Of a DNA stretch of 8,744 nt, positions 1-5,787 are shown piece after piece; the first letter of the stretch is position 1; the number at the start of each line of letters is the position of its first letter. The notes beneath the pieces were generated by a model. The model searched no databases and was not told the DNA's origin. It was given only the letters and a program-made list of their open reading frames with translations. The stretch is from M3007 sp964481485 (GTDB lineage: Bacteria; Bacteroidota; Bacteroidia; Chitinophagales; Saprospiraceae). The stretch is from contig CAYZVM010000244.1 in NCBI GenBank assembly GCA_964481485.1, positions 1 to 8,744 on the forward strand, read 5' to 3'. The position numbers were made by a program, and so were the translations under genes.

Positions 1-532
1 CGCTCGCCGTGTCGGGCAAGTTGTACCATTTCAGCACTGCCCACAAAGTCATGGCAGTGAAAAAAGTGGACATGGCGTACACCTCGCCCTCTACTGCCGA
101 AAACCATATAGAGGTGGTGAAAGCAGAGCACAAACCTGCCACCAAGCCTGCGCCGAGAATCGCAATCGCTTCACCGCCAACGGGTTCGCCACCCCGGCCG
201 ACCATTATCAGTCGCCCCAAAATCGTAGTGCTCCAGCATACGAATAGTGCCATCGCAGCCGTGCACAGCGCCGAAAGCAGGTTCACGGCAAAGGCGATAT
301 TGGCGGGATTGTCAGAAAAAATGGTTGCTATCCATGCAAACAACCGGCCCACCAGCAGGAACACTGGCGCACCCGGCGGGTGCACCACCTGCAATTTGTA
401 AGCACCTGAAATGAATTCGCCGCAATCCCACAGGCTGCCGGTCCGTTCTGCCGCCATGCCAAGTACGATTGCCGCGATGCCGAATACCAGCCAGCCGGTG
501 ATGTTGTTGAGTGTTTTGAAGGAAAAATTCAT
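1..532 (-). CDS. DUF2723 family multi-spanning membrane protein, N-terminal part (runs off left edge)
   Basis: The minus strand is open from an ATG at 532-530 to the window edge, giving 177 residues with no stop. The protein starts MNFSFKTLNNITGWLVFGIA. It has a hydrophobic first segment (about residues 13-28), then the motif SLWDCGEF (33-40) and HPPGAP (51-56), further hydrophobic segments around 56-72, 80-100 and 124-145, and AVEGEVYAMSTFF (146-158). The acidic WDCGEF motif followed by HPPGAP is the recognisable N-terminus of the DUF2723 family. From family knowledge, Bacteroidota members are large membrane proteins, and the eukaryotic relative TMEM260 is a protein O-mannosyltransferase of GT-C type. 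A role in envelope protein glycosylation is therefore plausible but inferred. The C-terminal part lies outside the window. The leader between the nearest promoter-like motif (760-767) and the start contains a MITE-like insertion. Confidence 0.87.
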   Translation of the reverse strand, partial: MNFSFKTLNNITGWLVFGIAAIVLGMAAERTGSLWDCGEFISGAYKLQVVHPPGAPVFLLVGRLFAWIATIFSDNPANIAFAVNLLSALCTAAMALFVCWSTTILGRLIMVGRGGEPVGGEAIAILGAGLVAGLCSAFTTSIWFSAVEGEVYAMSTFFTAMTLWAVLKWYNLPDTAS

Positions 533-571
533 CGTCGTTGTGTGTAAGTGATTGCCGCTTTGTGGCTTTTA

Positions 572-731
572 GAAACTGTGTTGAAACTTCTGCCGGGTAG
601 GAAGGAGCAGCATTGGGGGATAGCCAAGGCTTTTTTTGGGCTAATATGGGGGCATATTCGCCAAAAAACAACCGCTGGATAGCGCCAAAAGATGGGTTTC
701 CCTACCCGGTGAGGGGCTTTAAAACAGTTTC
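572..731. mobile_element. MITE-like element, 160 bp, imperfect ~30-bp terminal inverted repeats, TTA target duplications
   Basis: The ends are mirror images: GAAACTGTGTTGAAA reads in from 572, and the complement read in from 731 is GAAACTGTTTTAAAG. The first 8 bases are identical, 15 of the first 20 match, and after a one-base offset CCGGGTAGG matches perfectly in both arms (593-601 and 701-709). The element is bracketed by TTA at 569-571 and TTA at 732-734, which looks like a 3-bp target-site duplication. It has no credible reading frame of its own, so it would need a transposase supplied in trans. From family knowledge, 3-bp TNA duplications are typical of the IS1031 group of the IS5 family; assigning the parent this way is an inference. 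It sits in the probable 5' leader of the DUF2723 gene. Confidence 0.62.
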
Positions 732-759
732 TTAGAGTGCCGGGACGGCAAAGAAAGCG

Positions 760-767
760 CAAAACTA
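760..767 (-). promoter_or_regulatory. Possible Bacteroidota -7 promoter element for the DUF2723 gene
   Basis: On the minus strand this reads TAGTTTTG, a full match to the TAnnTTTG element. No good -33 TTTG is visible at the usual distance. If used, transcription would start near 753 and the roughly 220-nt leader would include the whole MITE-like element before the ATG at 532. Confidence 0.4.
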
Positions 768-781
768 AAAACATTGTTGTC

Positions 782-828
782 ATTCATCATGGCGTTCCTG
801 TGTATTCGACATGATTTCGCCATTGAAT
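782..828. repeat. Imperfect inverted repeat upstream of the DUF2723 promoter candidate
   Basis: ATTCATCATGGCG (782-794) faces CGCCATTGAAT (818-828); the arms match over 11 bp with a two-base insertion in the left arm. It lies just upstream of the -7 candidate at 760-767 for minus-strand transcription, so it could be an operator or a chance palindrome. Apart from this repeat, the -7 candidate and the neighbouring terminator, I see nothing in 735-859. Confidence 0.25.
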
Positions 829-859
829 ATCGTTCGTAGCGGAGTGCATTTCACTTTTT

Positions 860-916
860 CGCAAAAAAGATGAGGCCATCGGGCGGTTCGCACCCAATGA
901 CCTCATCTTTTTTGCG
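860..916. terminator. Bidirectional rho-independent terminator downstream of the OmpH-like gene
   Basis: A 16-bp perfect stem joins CGCAAAAAAGATGAGG (860-875) and its complement (901-916). Further inner pairing is possible (CAT with ATG, GGG with CCC). The A-run in one arm and T-run in the other give a U-tract in either direction. It starts 16 nt past the stop codon of the minus-strand OmpH-like gene. Confidence 0.85.
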
Positions 917-932
917 ACATGAAGATAAGACC

Positions 933-1454
933 TTATAGCCCCAACTTGGCCTTCACTTTCGCTGTCACGTCGTCAGTTTCGCTGGCAAAAAGCATAGCGC
1001 CCGAGCTGGTATCAAAAATCATCAGATAGCCGCTTTCGGCAGCCACGGCTTTCACCGCCTCGTCCACTTTTGTCAAAATAGGCTTCAAGAGTTCTTCGCG
1101 TTTGGCACCGACCGCTTGTTGGGCTTGCTGCTCAAATTTTTGGATATCCTCTTGCTGTTTTTGCAGTTCGGCCTGCCGTTGTTGGGTTTGCACGGGCGTG
1201 AGCCCGCCTGCATTGTATTCTTTTTCCAACTGGGCATACGCCTCTTGGAAAGATTTGGTCATTTTTTCGTCAATAGCCGTGAGCGAGTCGGCGAAGACCT
1301 TGAGCGCCTCGTTGGCTTTTTTGGTCTCCGGCATGGACTCCAGCAAGTTGCCGAGATTCATGTGGCCGTATTTCGACGGGGTAGTTTGGGCAGAAAGTGA
1401 GGCAGCGCCGACCAACAGTGCCACTAAAAAACAGATAGGTGTTTTGCGAAACAT
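933..1454 (-). CDS. OmpH/Skp family periplasmic outer-membrane protein chaperone
   Basis: This 173-residue protein begins with a signal peptide (about 1-22, ending SLSAQ). The mature part opens with YGHMNLGNLLESMPETKKA (29-47), the typical first strand and helix of the family. A long, charged, Gln- and Glu-rich stretch follows (about 50-130), consistent with the coiled-coil tentacles of Skp, and then a C-terminal segment with SGYLMIFDTSSG that rebuilds the trimer body. Skp/OmpH proteins hold unfolded outer-membrane proteins in the periplasm for the Bam machinery. The length is usual for the family. In many Bacteroidota two such genes sit in tandem downstream of bamA; here there is only one, with its own promoter and terminator. 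No Shine-Dalgarno sequence precedes the ATG at 1454, which is normal for the phylum. Confidence 0.9.
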   Translation of the reverse strand: MFRKTPICFLVALLVGAASLSAQTTPSKYGHMNLGNLLESMPETKKANEALKVFADSLTAIDEKMTKSFQEAYAQLEKEYNAGGLTPVQTQQRQAELQKQQEDIQKFEQQAQQAVGAKREELLKPILTKVDEAVKAVAAESGYLMIFDTSSGAMLFASETDDVTAKVKAKLGL

Positions 1455-1498
1455 CGTTTGAAATGAAGTTTTTTTGAAACAAAAACGATAAACGGCGG

Positions 1499-1506
1499 CA
1501 AAGGTA
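1499..1506 (-). promoter_or_regulatory. Bacteroidota -7 promoter element for the OmpH-like gene
   Basis: On the minus strand this reads TACCTTTG, a full match to TAnnTTTG, 44 bp upstream of the ATG at 1454. Transcription would start near 1492 and leave a leader of about 40 nt. The -33 region is weak (TTTAAG). Confidence 0.5.
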
Positions 1507-1674
1507 ACATTTTACGGTTCATGGCTTAAAGTTGTTGTGGCGCTCGTCTTTTCTTTTTTATCCCGCAACATCGGATTGCCCTTTGCCGCAGTCCTAAAAA
1601 AATGGTTGTTAAAATTGCGTTAACTCAAATGACTTTGGCCGGACGAAACAGCTGCACCAAACGTTTCTGCAATG

Positions 1675-1682
1675 TACCTTTG
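1675..1682 (+). promoter_or_regulatory. Bacteroidota -7 promoter element for the CarboxypepD_reg gene; decides its start
   Basis: TACCTTTG is a full match to TAnnTTTG and the same octamer as the divergent element at 1499-1506. The transcript would begin near 1689, so the in-frame ATG at 1602 would lie outside the mRNA. This supports the GTG at 1719 as the start. No convincing -33 TTTG is present. Confidence 0.48.
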
Positions 1683-1718
1683 TCAAACCCGAAGGTTTCA
1701 TTTCTAAATCAGCACAGC

Positions 1719-2396
1719 GTGAAACAGATTTTTGCTCTATCCATATTTTTGTTTTCCTGCCTCGTGGCAAGCGCCCAACAAGAAGACCCGCCACCAACTC
1801 AGGAAAAAGCCAAGTCGTTGCTCATCCAATTCTCCGGGATGCTGCTCACCGACGATGGCGGTCGGCTGCGCCCGGTGCCTTACGCGACTGTGTTTTTGCC
1901 CAATAAAAATCGCGGCACCTACTCCGACTATCGCGGCTTTTTTACCCTCGTGGTGGAAAAAGGCGACAAAGTCCGGTTCAATTGCATCGGCCTCGAATCC
2001 GTCACCATCACCGTGCCGGACACACTGACACAAGACCAATATTCTATTGTGCAGTTAATGACTGAAGATACCATCAATTTGCCGGAAACGGTCATTTTCC
2101 CGTGGCCGTCAAAAGAGCATTTTAAAATCGAGTTCCTGAAGATGGACGTGACCCCCGAACTCCAGCGCCGCGCCACCGAAAATCTCGCCAACGAATATCT
2201 TGCGGAGGCCCGAAAAAACCCCGACATCGTACCCTATGGCGGTCGGGAAAGTGCCAATTTTTACCTGCGCCAGCAGTCGCGCGAGTACGTTTACATTGGC
2301 CAAACCCCCCCCATGAATATTTTTAGCCCGCTGGCTTGGGGGCAGTTTTTCAAGGCATGGAAGGATGGGAAGTTCAAGAAGCAGAAAAAGGATTAG
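1719..2396 (+). CDS. Secreted carboxypeptidase-regulatory-like domain protein (GTG start)
   Basis: The frame is open from an ATG at 1602, but the first 39 codons look non-coding and a promoter element lies inside them. The GTG at 1719 begins a clean signal peptide (KQIFALSIFLFSCLVASAQ, cleavage near residue 19). The resulting 225-residue protein has a CarboxypepD_reg-type beta-sandwich at about 36-114. Its hallmarks are VPYATVFLPNKNRGTYSDYR, then GFFTLVV and GDKVRFNCIGLESVTITVP. A tail of about 110 residues follows, ending in PLAWGQFFKAWKDGKFKKQK. In Bacteroidota this domain occurs at the N-terminus of TonB-dependent receptors and as small free-standing secreted proteins like this one. There is no beta-barrel or plug here, and the role is unknown. 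It is monocistronic, with a strong terminator directly after it. Confidence 0.8.
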   Translation: MKQIFALSIFLFSCLVASAQQEDPPPTQEKAKSLLIQFSGMLLTDDGGRLRPVPYATVFLPNKNRGTYSDYRGFFTLVVEKGDKVRFNCIGLESVTITVPDTLTQDQYSIVQLMTEDTINLPETVIFPWPSKEHFKIEFLKMDVTPELQRRATENLANEYLAEARKNPDIVPYGGRESANFYLRQQSREYVYIGQTPPMNIFSPLAWGQFFKAWKDGKFKKQKKD

Positions 2397-2414
2397 CCAG
2401 TTTCCTTTGGGGAT

Positions 2415-2452
2415 TCAAGGCCCAATCGGCAAACGTGCCGATTGGGCCTTGA
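2415..2452 (+). terminator. Rho-independent terminator of the CarboxypepD_reg gene
   Basis: A perfect 17-bp stem (2415-2431 with 2436-2452; core GGCCCAATCGGCA) closes a 4-nt loop AACG and is followed by AATTTTAT. It begins 18 nt after the stop codon. The short, interrupted T-run makes the plus direction the better assignment. Confidence 0.87.
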
Positions 2453-2543
2453 AATTTTATGAAAAAATATCAGGCCTGAAAAATGCTGGCTGACAACAAA
2501 GATTCCCTCAAAATCTTGTGCTGTTGATTTATCCCGATTGAAA

Positions 2544-2575
2544 ATTGCGCGGCAATACTTTTTTAAACACCTTTG
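2544..2575 (+). promoter_or_regulatory. Possible promoter of apaG
   Basis: ATTG at 2544-2547 is followed after 20 bp by CACCTTTG at 2568-2575, one mismatch from TAnnTTTG. The spacing suits the -33/-7 arrangement of Bacteroidota promoters. The leader to the ATG at 2630 would be about 48 nt. Confidence 0.4.
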
Positions 2576-2629
2576 CCGTGAACAACTTTTTGGCAGGAAA
2601 TTCTTTTAATAGCGCAAACACATCCTTGT

Positions 2630-3016
2630 ATGGAAATATTGACTACCAACGGAATCACGGTCAGCGTCGAAACGCAGTACCTGCCGGAACACTCCGATCC
2701 CCGCGAGTTGAAGTTTTTGTTTGGCTACCATATTTCGATTGAGAACAGGAGCCCTTTTACAGTGCAGTTGTTGCGCCGCCATTGGGTCATCCAAGATGCT
2801 GACGGGCAGCTGCGGGAGGTGGAGGGCGAGGGCGTCATTGGGGTGCAGCCGGTGCTGCAAGCAGGAGAAAGCCACGAGTACACGTCTTTTTGCAATTTTA
2901 CGGCGGAAATAGGCAAAATGCGTGGCACTTATTTGATGTCTCGCCTCGACGATGGTTCGCTGTTTGAAGTCTCTATTCCCGAATTCAAGATGGTGGCGCC
3001 GTTCAAACTCAATTGA
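2630..3016 (+). CDS. apaG: ApaG family protein
   Basis: This 128-residue single-domain protein has the ApaG fibronectin-III-like beta fold throughout. Diagnostic segments are FGYHISIENRSPFTVQLLRR (31-50), HWVI (51-54), VEGEGVIGVQPVLQAGESHE (64-83) with its glycine-rich GEGVIG core, and MRGTYLM (97-103). Length and motif order are those of bacterial ApaG. The family is often labelled Co2+/Mg2+ efflux protein from Salmonella genetics, but the biochemical function is unsettled; the same domain occurs in eukaryotic FBXO3 and PDIP38/POLDIP2. There is no signal peptide or membrane segment, so it should be cytosolic. The gene stands alone between two terminators. The ATG at 2630 lacks a Shine-Dalgarno sequence. 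Confidence 0.93.
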   Translation: MEILTTNGITVSVETQYLPEHSDPRELKFLFGYHISIENRSPFTVQLLRRHWVIQDADGQLREVEGEGVIGVQPVLQAGESHEYTSFCNFTAEIGKMRGTYLMSRLDDGSLFEVSIPEFKMVAPFKLN

Positions 3017-3045
3017 CTCCCCCCTTTCCGAGGGCAGATTGGCAC

Positions 3046-3095
3046 AAACAAAAAATCTCCGGCGCATCGAATGGCGCGCCGGAGATTTTTTGTTT
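3046..3095. terminator. Bidirectional terminator shared by apaG and the T9SS-tail gene
   Basis: A perfect 20-bp stem (3046-3065 with 3076-3095; core ATCTCCGGCGC) surrounds a 10-nt loop. An A-run at the left foot and a T-run at the right foot provide U-tracts both ways. It lies between the converging stop codons at 3016 and 3112. Confidence 0.92.
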
Positions 3096-3111
3096 TACAA
3101 CAAGTTGTATT

Positions 3112-3423
3112 TCAGCGTTTTTCCAACTTTTGCGTGGTCAGGTTGCGTTTGCTGCGGTCAAGGATTTGCACCAAATACATTCCTTTCGGGAGGTCAGCGA
3201 CGTAGTATTGTTCGTTTTTAACGAATTCAAATTCCTTCACTTTTTTTCCGACGAGGTTGAACACGGACACGAAACCAACCGCGTCGTTGTTGTCTTTCAC
3301 GGAAATGTACTCTGTAGCGGGATTTGGGAAAATGGAGAGGTCGGGTTTTGAGTTGCTTTGCTGCGCTGTGAGCGCGGCAGTGCCTACCAACACCAAAGCG
3401 AAGACGAGTAGGGTATGTTTCAT
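3112..3423 (-). CDS. Small secreted protein consisting of a signal peptide plus a T9SS type A sorting domain
   Basis: The frame is open further upstream to 3585, but the ATG at 3423 starts a clean signal peptide (residues 1-20, MKHTLLVFALVLVGTAALTA), so I take a 103-residue product. After a linker of about 7 residues, nearly everything left is a Por_Secre_tail/type A C-terminal domain. It contains LSIFPNPATEYISV (29-42), VSVFNLVGKKV (52-62), DLPKGMYLVQI (77-87) and the terminal basic TTQKLEKR. In this phylum the domain directs cargo through the type IX secretion system and is removed or attached to the surface lipopolysaccharide. Here there is no room for cargo. It may be a remnant, a free-standing tail with its own role, or a small surface protein. 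Confidence 0.85.
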   Translation of the reverse strand: MKHTLLVFALVLVGTAALTAQQSNSKPDLSIFPNPATEYISVKDNNDAVGFVSVFNLVGKKVKEFEFVKNEQYYVADLPKGMYLVQILDRSKRNLTTQKLEKR

Positions 3424-3584
3424 AGGCCGATTATGCAGGCTTCCGAAGAAGCATTGAAAAAGTGAACAATTGGTGGAACTGATTAACTTGGGGCAAAATA
3501 GGGGGAATAATTTGAGCCGCCAAAACAAAATTTCGGATGTTGACAAAAAATTAACCGAAGCCGCACAATAAGTGACTGAGTTCA

Positions 3585-4316
3585 CTACCGATTGACATTT
3601 GCTTCGCTCCTTTCCTTTATCGAAACCTGCCGTTTGTCCTGATTTCCCTCCAATAGGTCAAAGTAACGGATGCGCGCAATTTTTTTTTCCACAACTACTT
3701 GCGTGATGCTCACGGTGCAGACGCGCCCGCCCCGGTTCATCACAAAATCGTTTTCGGGATCGCCGACGCTGCCTGTGCGGTGGAGGGTGATGGCAGACCT
3801 TGGGTCCGGGGCTTGGGATTCCAGCCAGTCACGAAAAACCTGCTCTCTCCTTTTTTGCATTTCAGGAGGGTATAGCGTGGCGGAACACCAAAAATGTGGC
3901 GTGTCGGGCGGGAGTTTTTTGAAATAGCGCTGCGAGCCGTCCCATCGGAGTTCGGCGACGCGTTCCTTTTGGAAAAATAAAAAGGTGAACGGCTCAATGC
4001 CGTCGAGTTCGTAGTCTTGGAAAAATATGTCGGGGTTTTCCATCTCGAAAAAATCAAGCAGCATCAGCCCCCGGCTGCGACGATAAGGCGGGTTGTGGTG
4101 GTGCTTCAAGAAAGCGCCGTTGAGGAGGCAGGCGGTTTTGCCGCTTTTGGTCGTGCCGACCCATGCGCCGCCTGCTTTGGTGTCGCGGGGGAAAAGCAAT
4201 ACGTCACTGGCTATTTTTTCCCGCGAAATGACTTTTGGGGAGCGGGTGGGGGCTTCGTCGCGGTTGTGGGAAAGGATGAAGCCAGAAGGGTTAGGGAGGT
4301 AGGTGACGGTGCACAT
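3585..4316 (-). CDS. NRDE (TANGO2/DUF833) family protein
   Basis: This 243-residue protein starts MCTVTYLP, placing Cys2 at the N-terminus where the family's presumed Ntn-hydrolase-type nucleophile sits, and carries NRDE at 18-21. Other family segments are KAGGAWVG (47-54), the NGAF turn (66-69), RSRG (80-83) and GRVCTVSI near the C-terminus. There is no signal peptide or membrane segment. Eukaryotic TANGO2 has been linked to lipid and haem handling; the bacterial function is not established, and whether Cys2 is catalytic is an inference. Its start lies 11 nt downstream of the stop of the glycosyltransferase gene, so the two are probably co-transcribed. No obvious terminator follows. Confidence 0.9.
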   Translation of the reverse strand: MCTVTYLPNPSGFILSHNRDEAPTRSPKVISREKIASDVLLFPRDTKAGGAWVGTTKSGKTACLLNGAFLKHHHNPPYRRSRGLMLLDFFEMENPDIFFQDYELDGIEPFTFLFFQKERVAELRWDGSQRYFKKLPPDTPHFWCSATLYPPEMQKRREQVFRDWLESQAPDPRSAITLHRTGSVGDPENDFVMNRGGRVCTVSITQVVVEKKIARIRYFDLLEGNQDKRQVSIKERSEANVNR

Positions 4317-4327
4317 TTGTCTGATTT

Positions 4328-5077
4328 TCAGTTTGCTTTCCGGTACATCTCAAAATTTGCCAAACCCATTCTTTGCAAAAAGTGGCACAGCGAAACCCGC
4401 AATACGCCAAACCCGTATTTCATGCTCCGGCTGAAATTGATGCTCGATGCCTCCTCGAAATACTTGGTCGGGCAAGTCACCTCGGCGATGTCGAAACCTG
4501 CATACACAATTTGCGAAAGCATCTCATTGTCAAATACAAAATCGTCGGAATTGTGGTTGAAATTGATGGTTTCCAGCACTTTTCGACTGAATGCCCGGTA
4601 ACCTGTGTGGTACTCCGACAGTTTGTAGTGGATGAGTAGATTTTGAGAAAGCGTGAGAAAACGGTTGAAGATATACTTGTACATCGGCATTCCACCTTTG
4701 AGGGCGCCCATGCCGAGGATGCGTGAGCCGAGCACGACGGGAAAGAGGTCTTCGCCGATGATGTTGACCATGCTCGGGATGAGTTTTGGGGTGTATTGGT
4801 AGTCGGGATGGAGCATGATGACGATGTCGCCGCCGATTTGCAACGCCTTGTTGTACAGCGATTTTTGGTTGCCGCCGTAGCCTGTGTTTTTTTCGTGGAT
4901 GATGACATGACGGATGCCCAATTGCTTGCCTAACTCGGCGGTGTTGTCGCGGCTGTGGTCGTCGCAGAGGATGACATCGTCCACCAAATCGAAGGGGATT
5001 TCGCGGTAGGTTTTTTCCAGTGTCTTGGCGGCATTGTAGGCGGGCAGGACGACGACGACTTTTTTTCCTTTATACAT
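4328..5077 (-). CDS. Family 2 glycosyltransferase, soluble, DPM1/GtrB-like
   Basis: This 249-residue protein is essentially one GT-A domain. It shows the nucleotide-binding start VVVVLPAYNAAKTLEKT (7-23), the first acidic motif CDDHSRDNT (38-46), NTGYGGN (64-70), the metal-binding region DIVIMLHPDYQY (84-95), GSR (117-119), the acceptor-side motif YHTGYRAFSR (156-165) and DDFVFDNEML (178-187). These are features of the polyprenyl-phosphate hexose transferase branch of GT2, which typically charges a lipid carrier from a nucleotide sugar. Unlike GtrB or ArnC types, there are no C-terminal transmembrane helices, though the final segment (about 225-240) could associate with the membrane. Sugar and acceptor cannot be read from sequence. 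It is likely the first gene of a pair with the NRDE gene, and it lies 90 bp downstream of the DUF5606 gene. Confidence 0.9.
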   Translation of the reverse strand: MYKGKKVVVVLPAYNAAKTLEKTYREIPFDLVDDVILCDDHSRDNTAELGKQLGIRHVIIHEKNTGYGGNQKSLYNKALQIGGDIVIMLHPDYQYTPKLIPSMVNIIGEDLFPVVLGSRILGMGALKGGMPMYKYIFNRFLTLSQNLLIHYKLSEYHTGYRAFSRKVLETINFNHNSDDFVFDNEMLSQIVYAGFDIAEVTCPTKYFEEASSINFSRSMKYGFGVLRVSLCHFLQRMGLANFEMYRKAN

Positions 5078-5167
5078 AGGTGTTGTACATCATTGCTTTG
5101 CGAGCCGGACGACGATTGCCGCGACCTGATGAGCAAAACAACGATTGTGGATTTGTGCATTTAAAAA

Positions 5168-5647
5168 TCAAGCCGTTGTCTCAGGCTCGGCGGGTTTTTC
5201 AGTTTTAGCCTCTTCGGCCTTTTCTTTTTCGGCAGATGCTTCGGCCTCGCGTTTTGCTTCTTCGAAAATGCCTTTTTCGTGCATAAAATTGAACCACTTG
5301 ATGCACTTTTTGATGTCGTTGATGTGGACTCGGTCGTGGTCGTGTTCGGGCAAAATGGTGGAGAAATATGCGCGCAATGCAACACTATTGGCATTCAAGT
5401 CGGCGGGCGGGGTGGTCTCGTATTGGTCAAGCATTTTTTGGAAAACATCCGTCAGCGGAATGGTGCCCTCCTCGGTGTCGGTGTAAACGGCGACGGTGGC
5501 AATGGGGGTAATTTGTTGCTGGCGGGCTGGCACGAAGCGGGTGCGGTTTTCTTTGCGGTCTTCTATGACGACACCGTTGGCACGACTGGCAATGAGTTTG
5601 TGGACGCCCGGCACTCCGGCCACGACGAGGTATTTTTCTAAGTTCAT
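5168..5647 (-). CDS. DUF5606 domain protein with acidic Ala/Glu-rich tail
   Basis: The 159-residue protein opens MNLEKYLVVAGVPGVHKLIA (1-20). It continues with NGVVIEDRKENRTRFVP (24-40), ITPIATVAVYTDTEEGTIPL (46-65), a helix FQKMLDQY, and YFSTILPEHDHDRVHINDIK (94-113) followed by KCIKWFNFM. This order is what I recognise as DUF5606, a conserved Bacteroidota protein of unknown function. Residues about 128-159 are a low-complexity, Glu/Ala/Lys-rich, probably disordered tail. It is cytosolic by the absence of a signal peptide or membrane segments. Its start codon sits only about 8 nt after the end of the palindromic GTTTAG array that separates it from frr. That array could shape its translation or its coupling to frr; this is an inference. 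Confidence 0.85.
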   Translation of the reverse strand: MNLEKYLVVAGVPGVHKLIASRANGVVIEDRKENRTRFVPARQQQITPIATVAVYTDTEEGTIPLTDVFQKMLDQYETTPPADLNANSVALRAYFSTILPEHDHDRVHINDIKKCIKWFNFMHEKGIFEEAKREAEASAEKEKAEEAKTEKPAEPETTA

Positions 5648-5655
5648 TTTTGTTG

Positions 5656-5777
5656 GTTTAGAGCGATTTAGAGCGGTTTAGGAGGGTTTAGGACAGTTTA
5701 GATGGTTTAGAAAAAAGGGAATGCTCTTTAAATCTAAACCATCTAAACCCTCCTAAACCGCCCTAAACCGTCCTAAA
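5656..5777. repeat. Palindromic array of GTTTAG units phased at 10 bp, filling the frr-DUF5606 gap
   Basis: TTTAG occurs at 5657, 5667, 5677, 5687, 5697 and 5706. The inverse, CTAAA, occurs at 5734, 5743, 5753, 5763 and 5773. Spacing is 10 bp within each arm and 9 bp for the innermost pair on both sides, so the two arms are mirror images in layout as well as sequence. The central 16 bp of the arms is perfectly complementary (5696-5711 with 5733-5748). Going outward the units still pair, with mismatches in the four variable bases of each decamer. A small inner hairpin (5714-5719 with 5724-5729) can form in the loop. In RNA the whole gap would fold into one long stem. It resembles no terminator, as it has no terminal U-tract, and no known element I can name. 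Confidence 0.9.
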
Positions 5778-5787
5778 CCCCCATCAT

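Noticed and set aside
312..783. Two minus-strand open frames upstream of and overlapping the DUF2723 start
   Set aside because: One is an out-of-frame reading of the DUF2723 gene and both run through the MITE-like element; neither looks like a protein.
3424..3585. Upstream extension of the T9SS-tail protein by 54 codons
   Set aside because: The extension would bury a clean signal peptide inside the protein; the ATG at 3423 is the natural start.
4017..4601. Plus-strand open frame of 194 codons across the NRDE/glycosyltransferase junction
   Set aside because: It lies antisense to two well-supported genes and shows no protein-family features.
5656..5777. GTTTAG array as a telomere-like sequence or an integron attC site
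   Set aside because: The units are separated by variable bases and inverted about a centre in the middle of a chromosome-like region, so it is not telomeric. The ends do not fit the GTTRRRY/RYYYAAC core sites of attC.
5656..5777. GTTTAG array as a CRISPR array
   Set aside because: The repeat unit is only about 6 bp with a 10-bp period, there are no spacers of 25-40 bp, the units invert half-way, and no cas genes are nearby.
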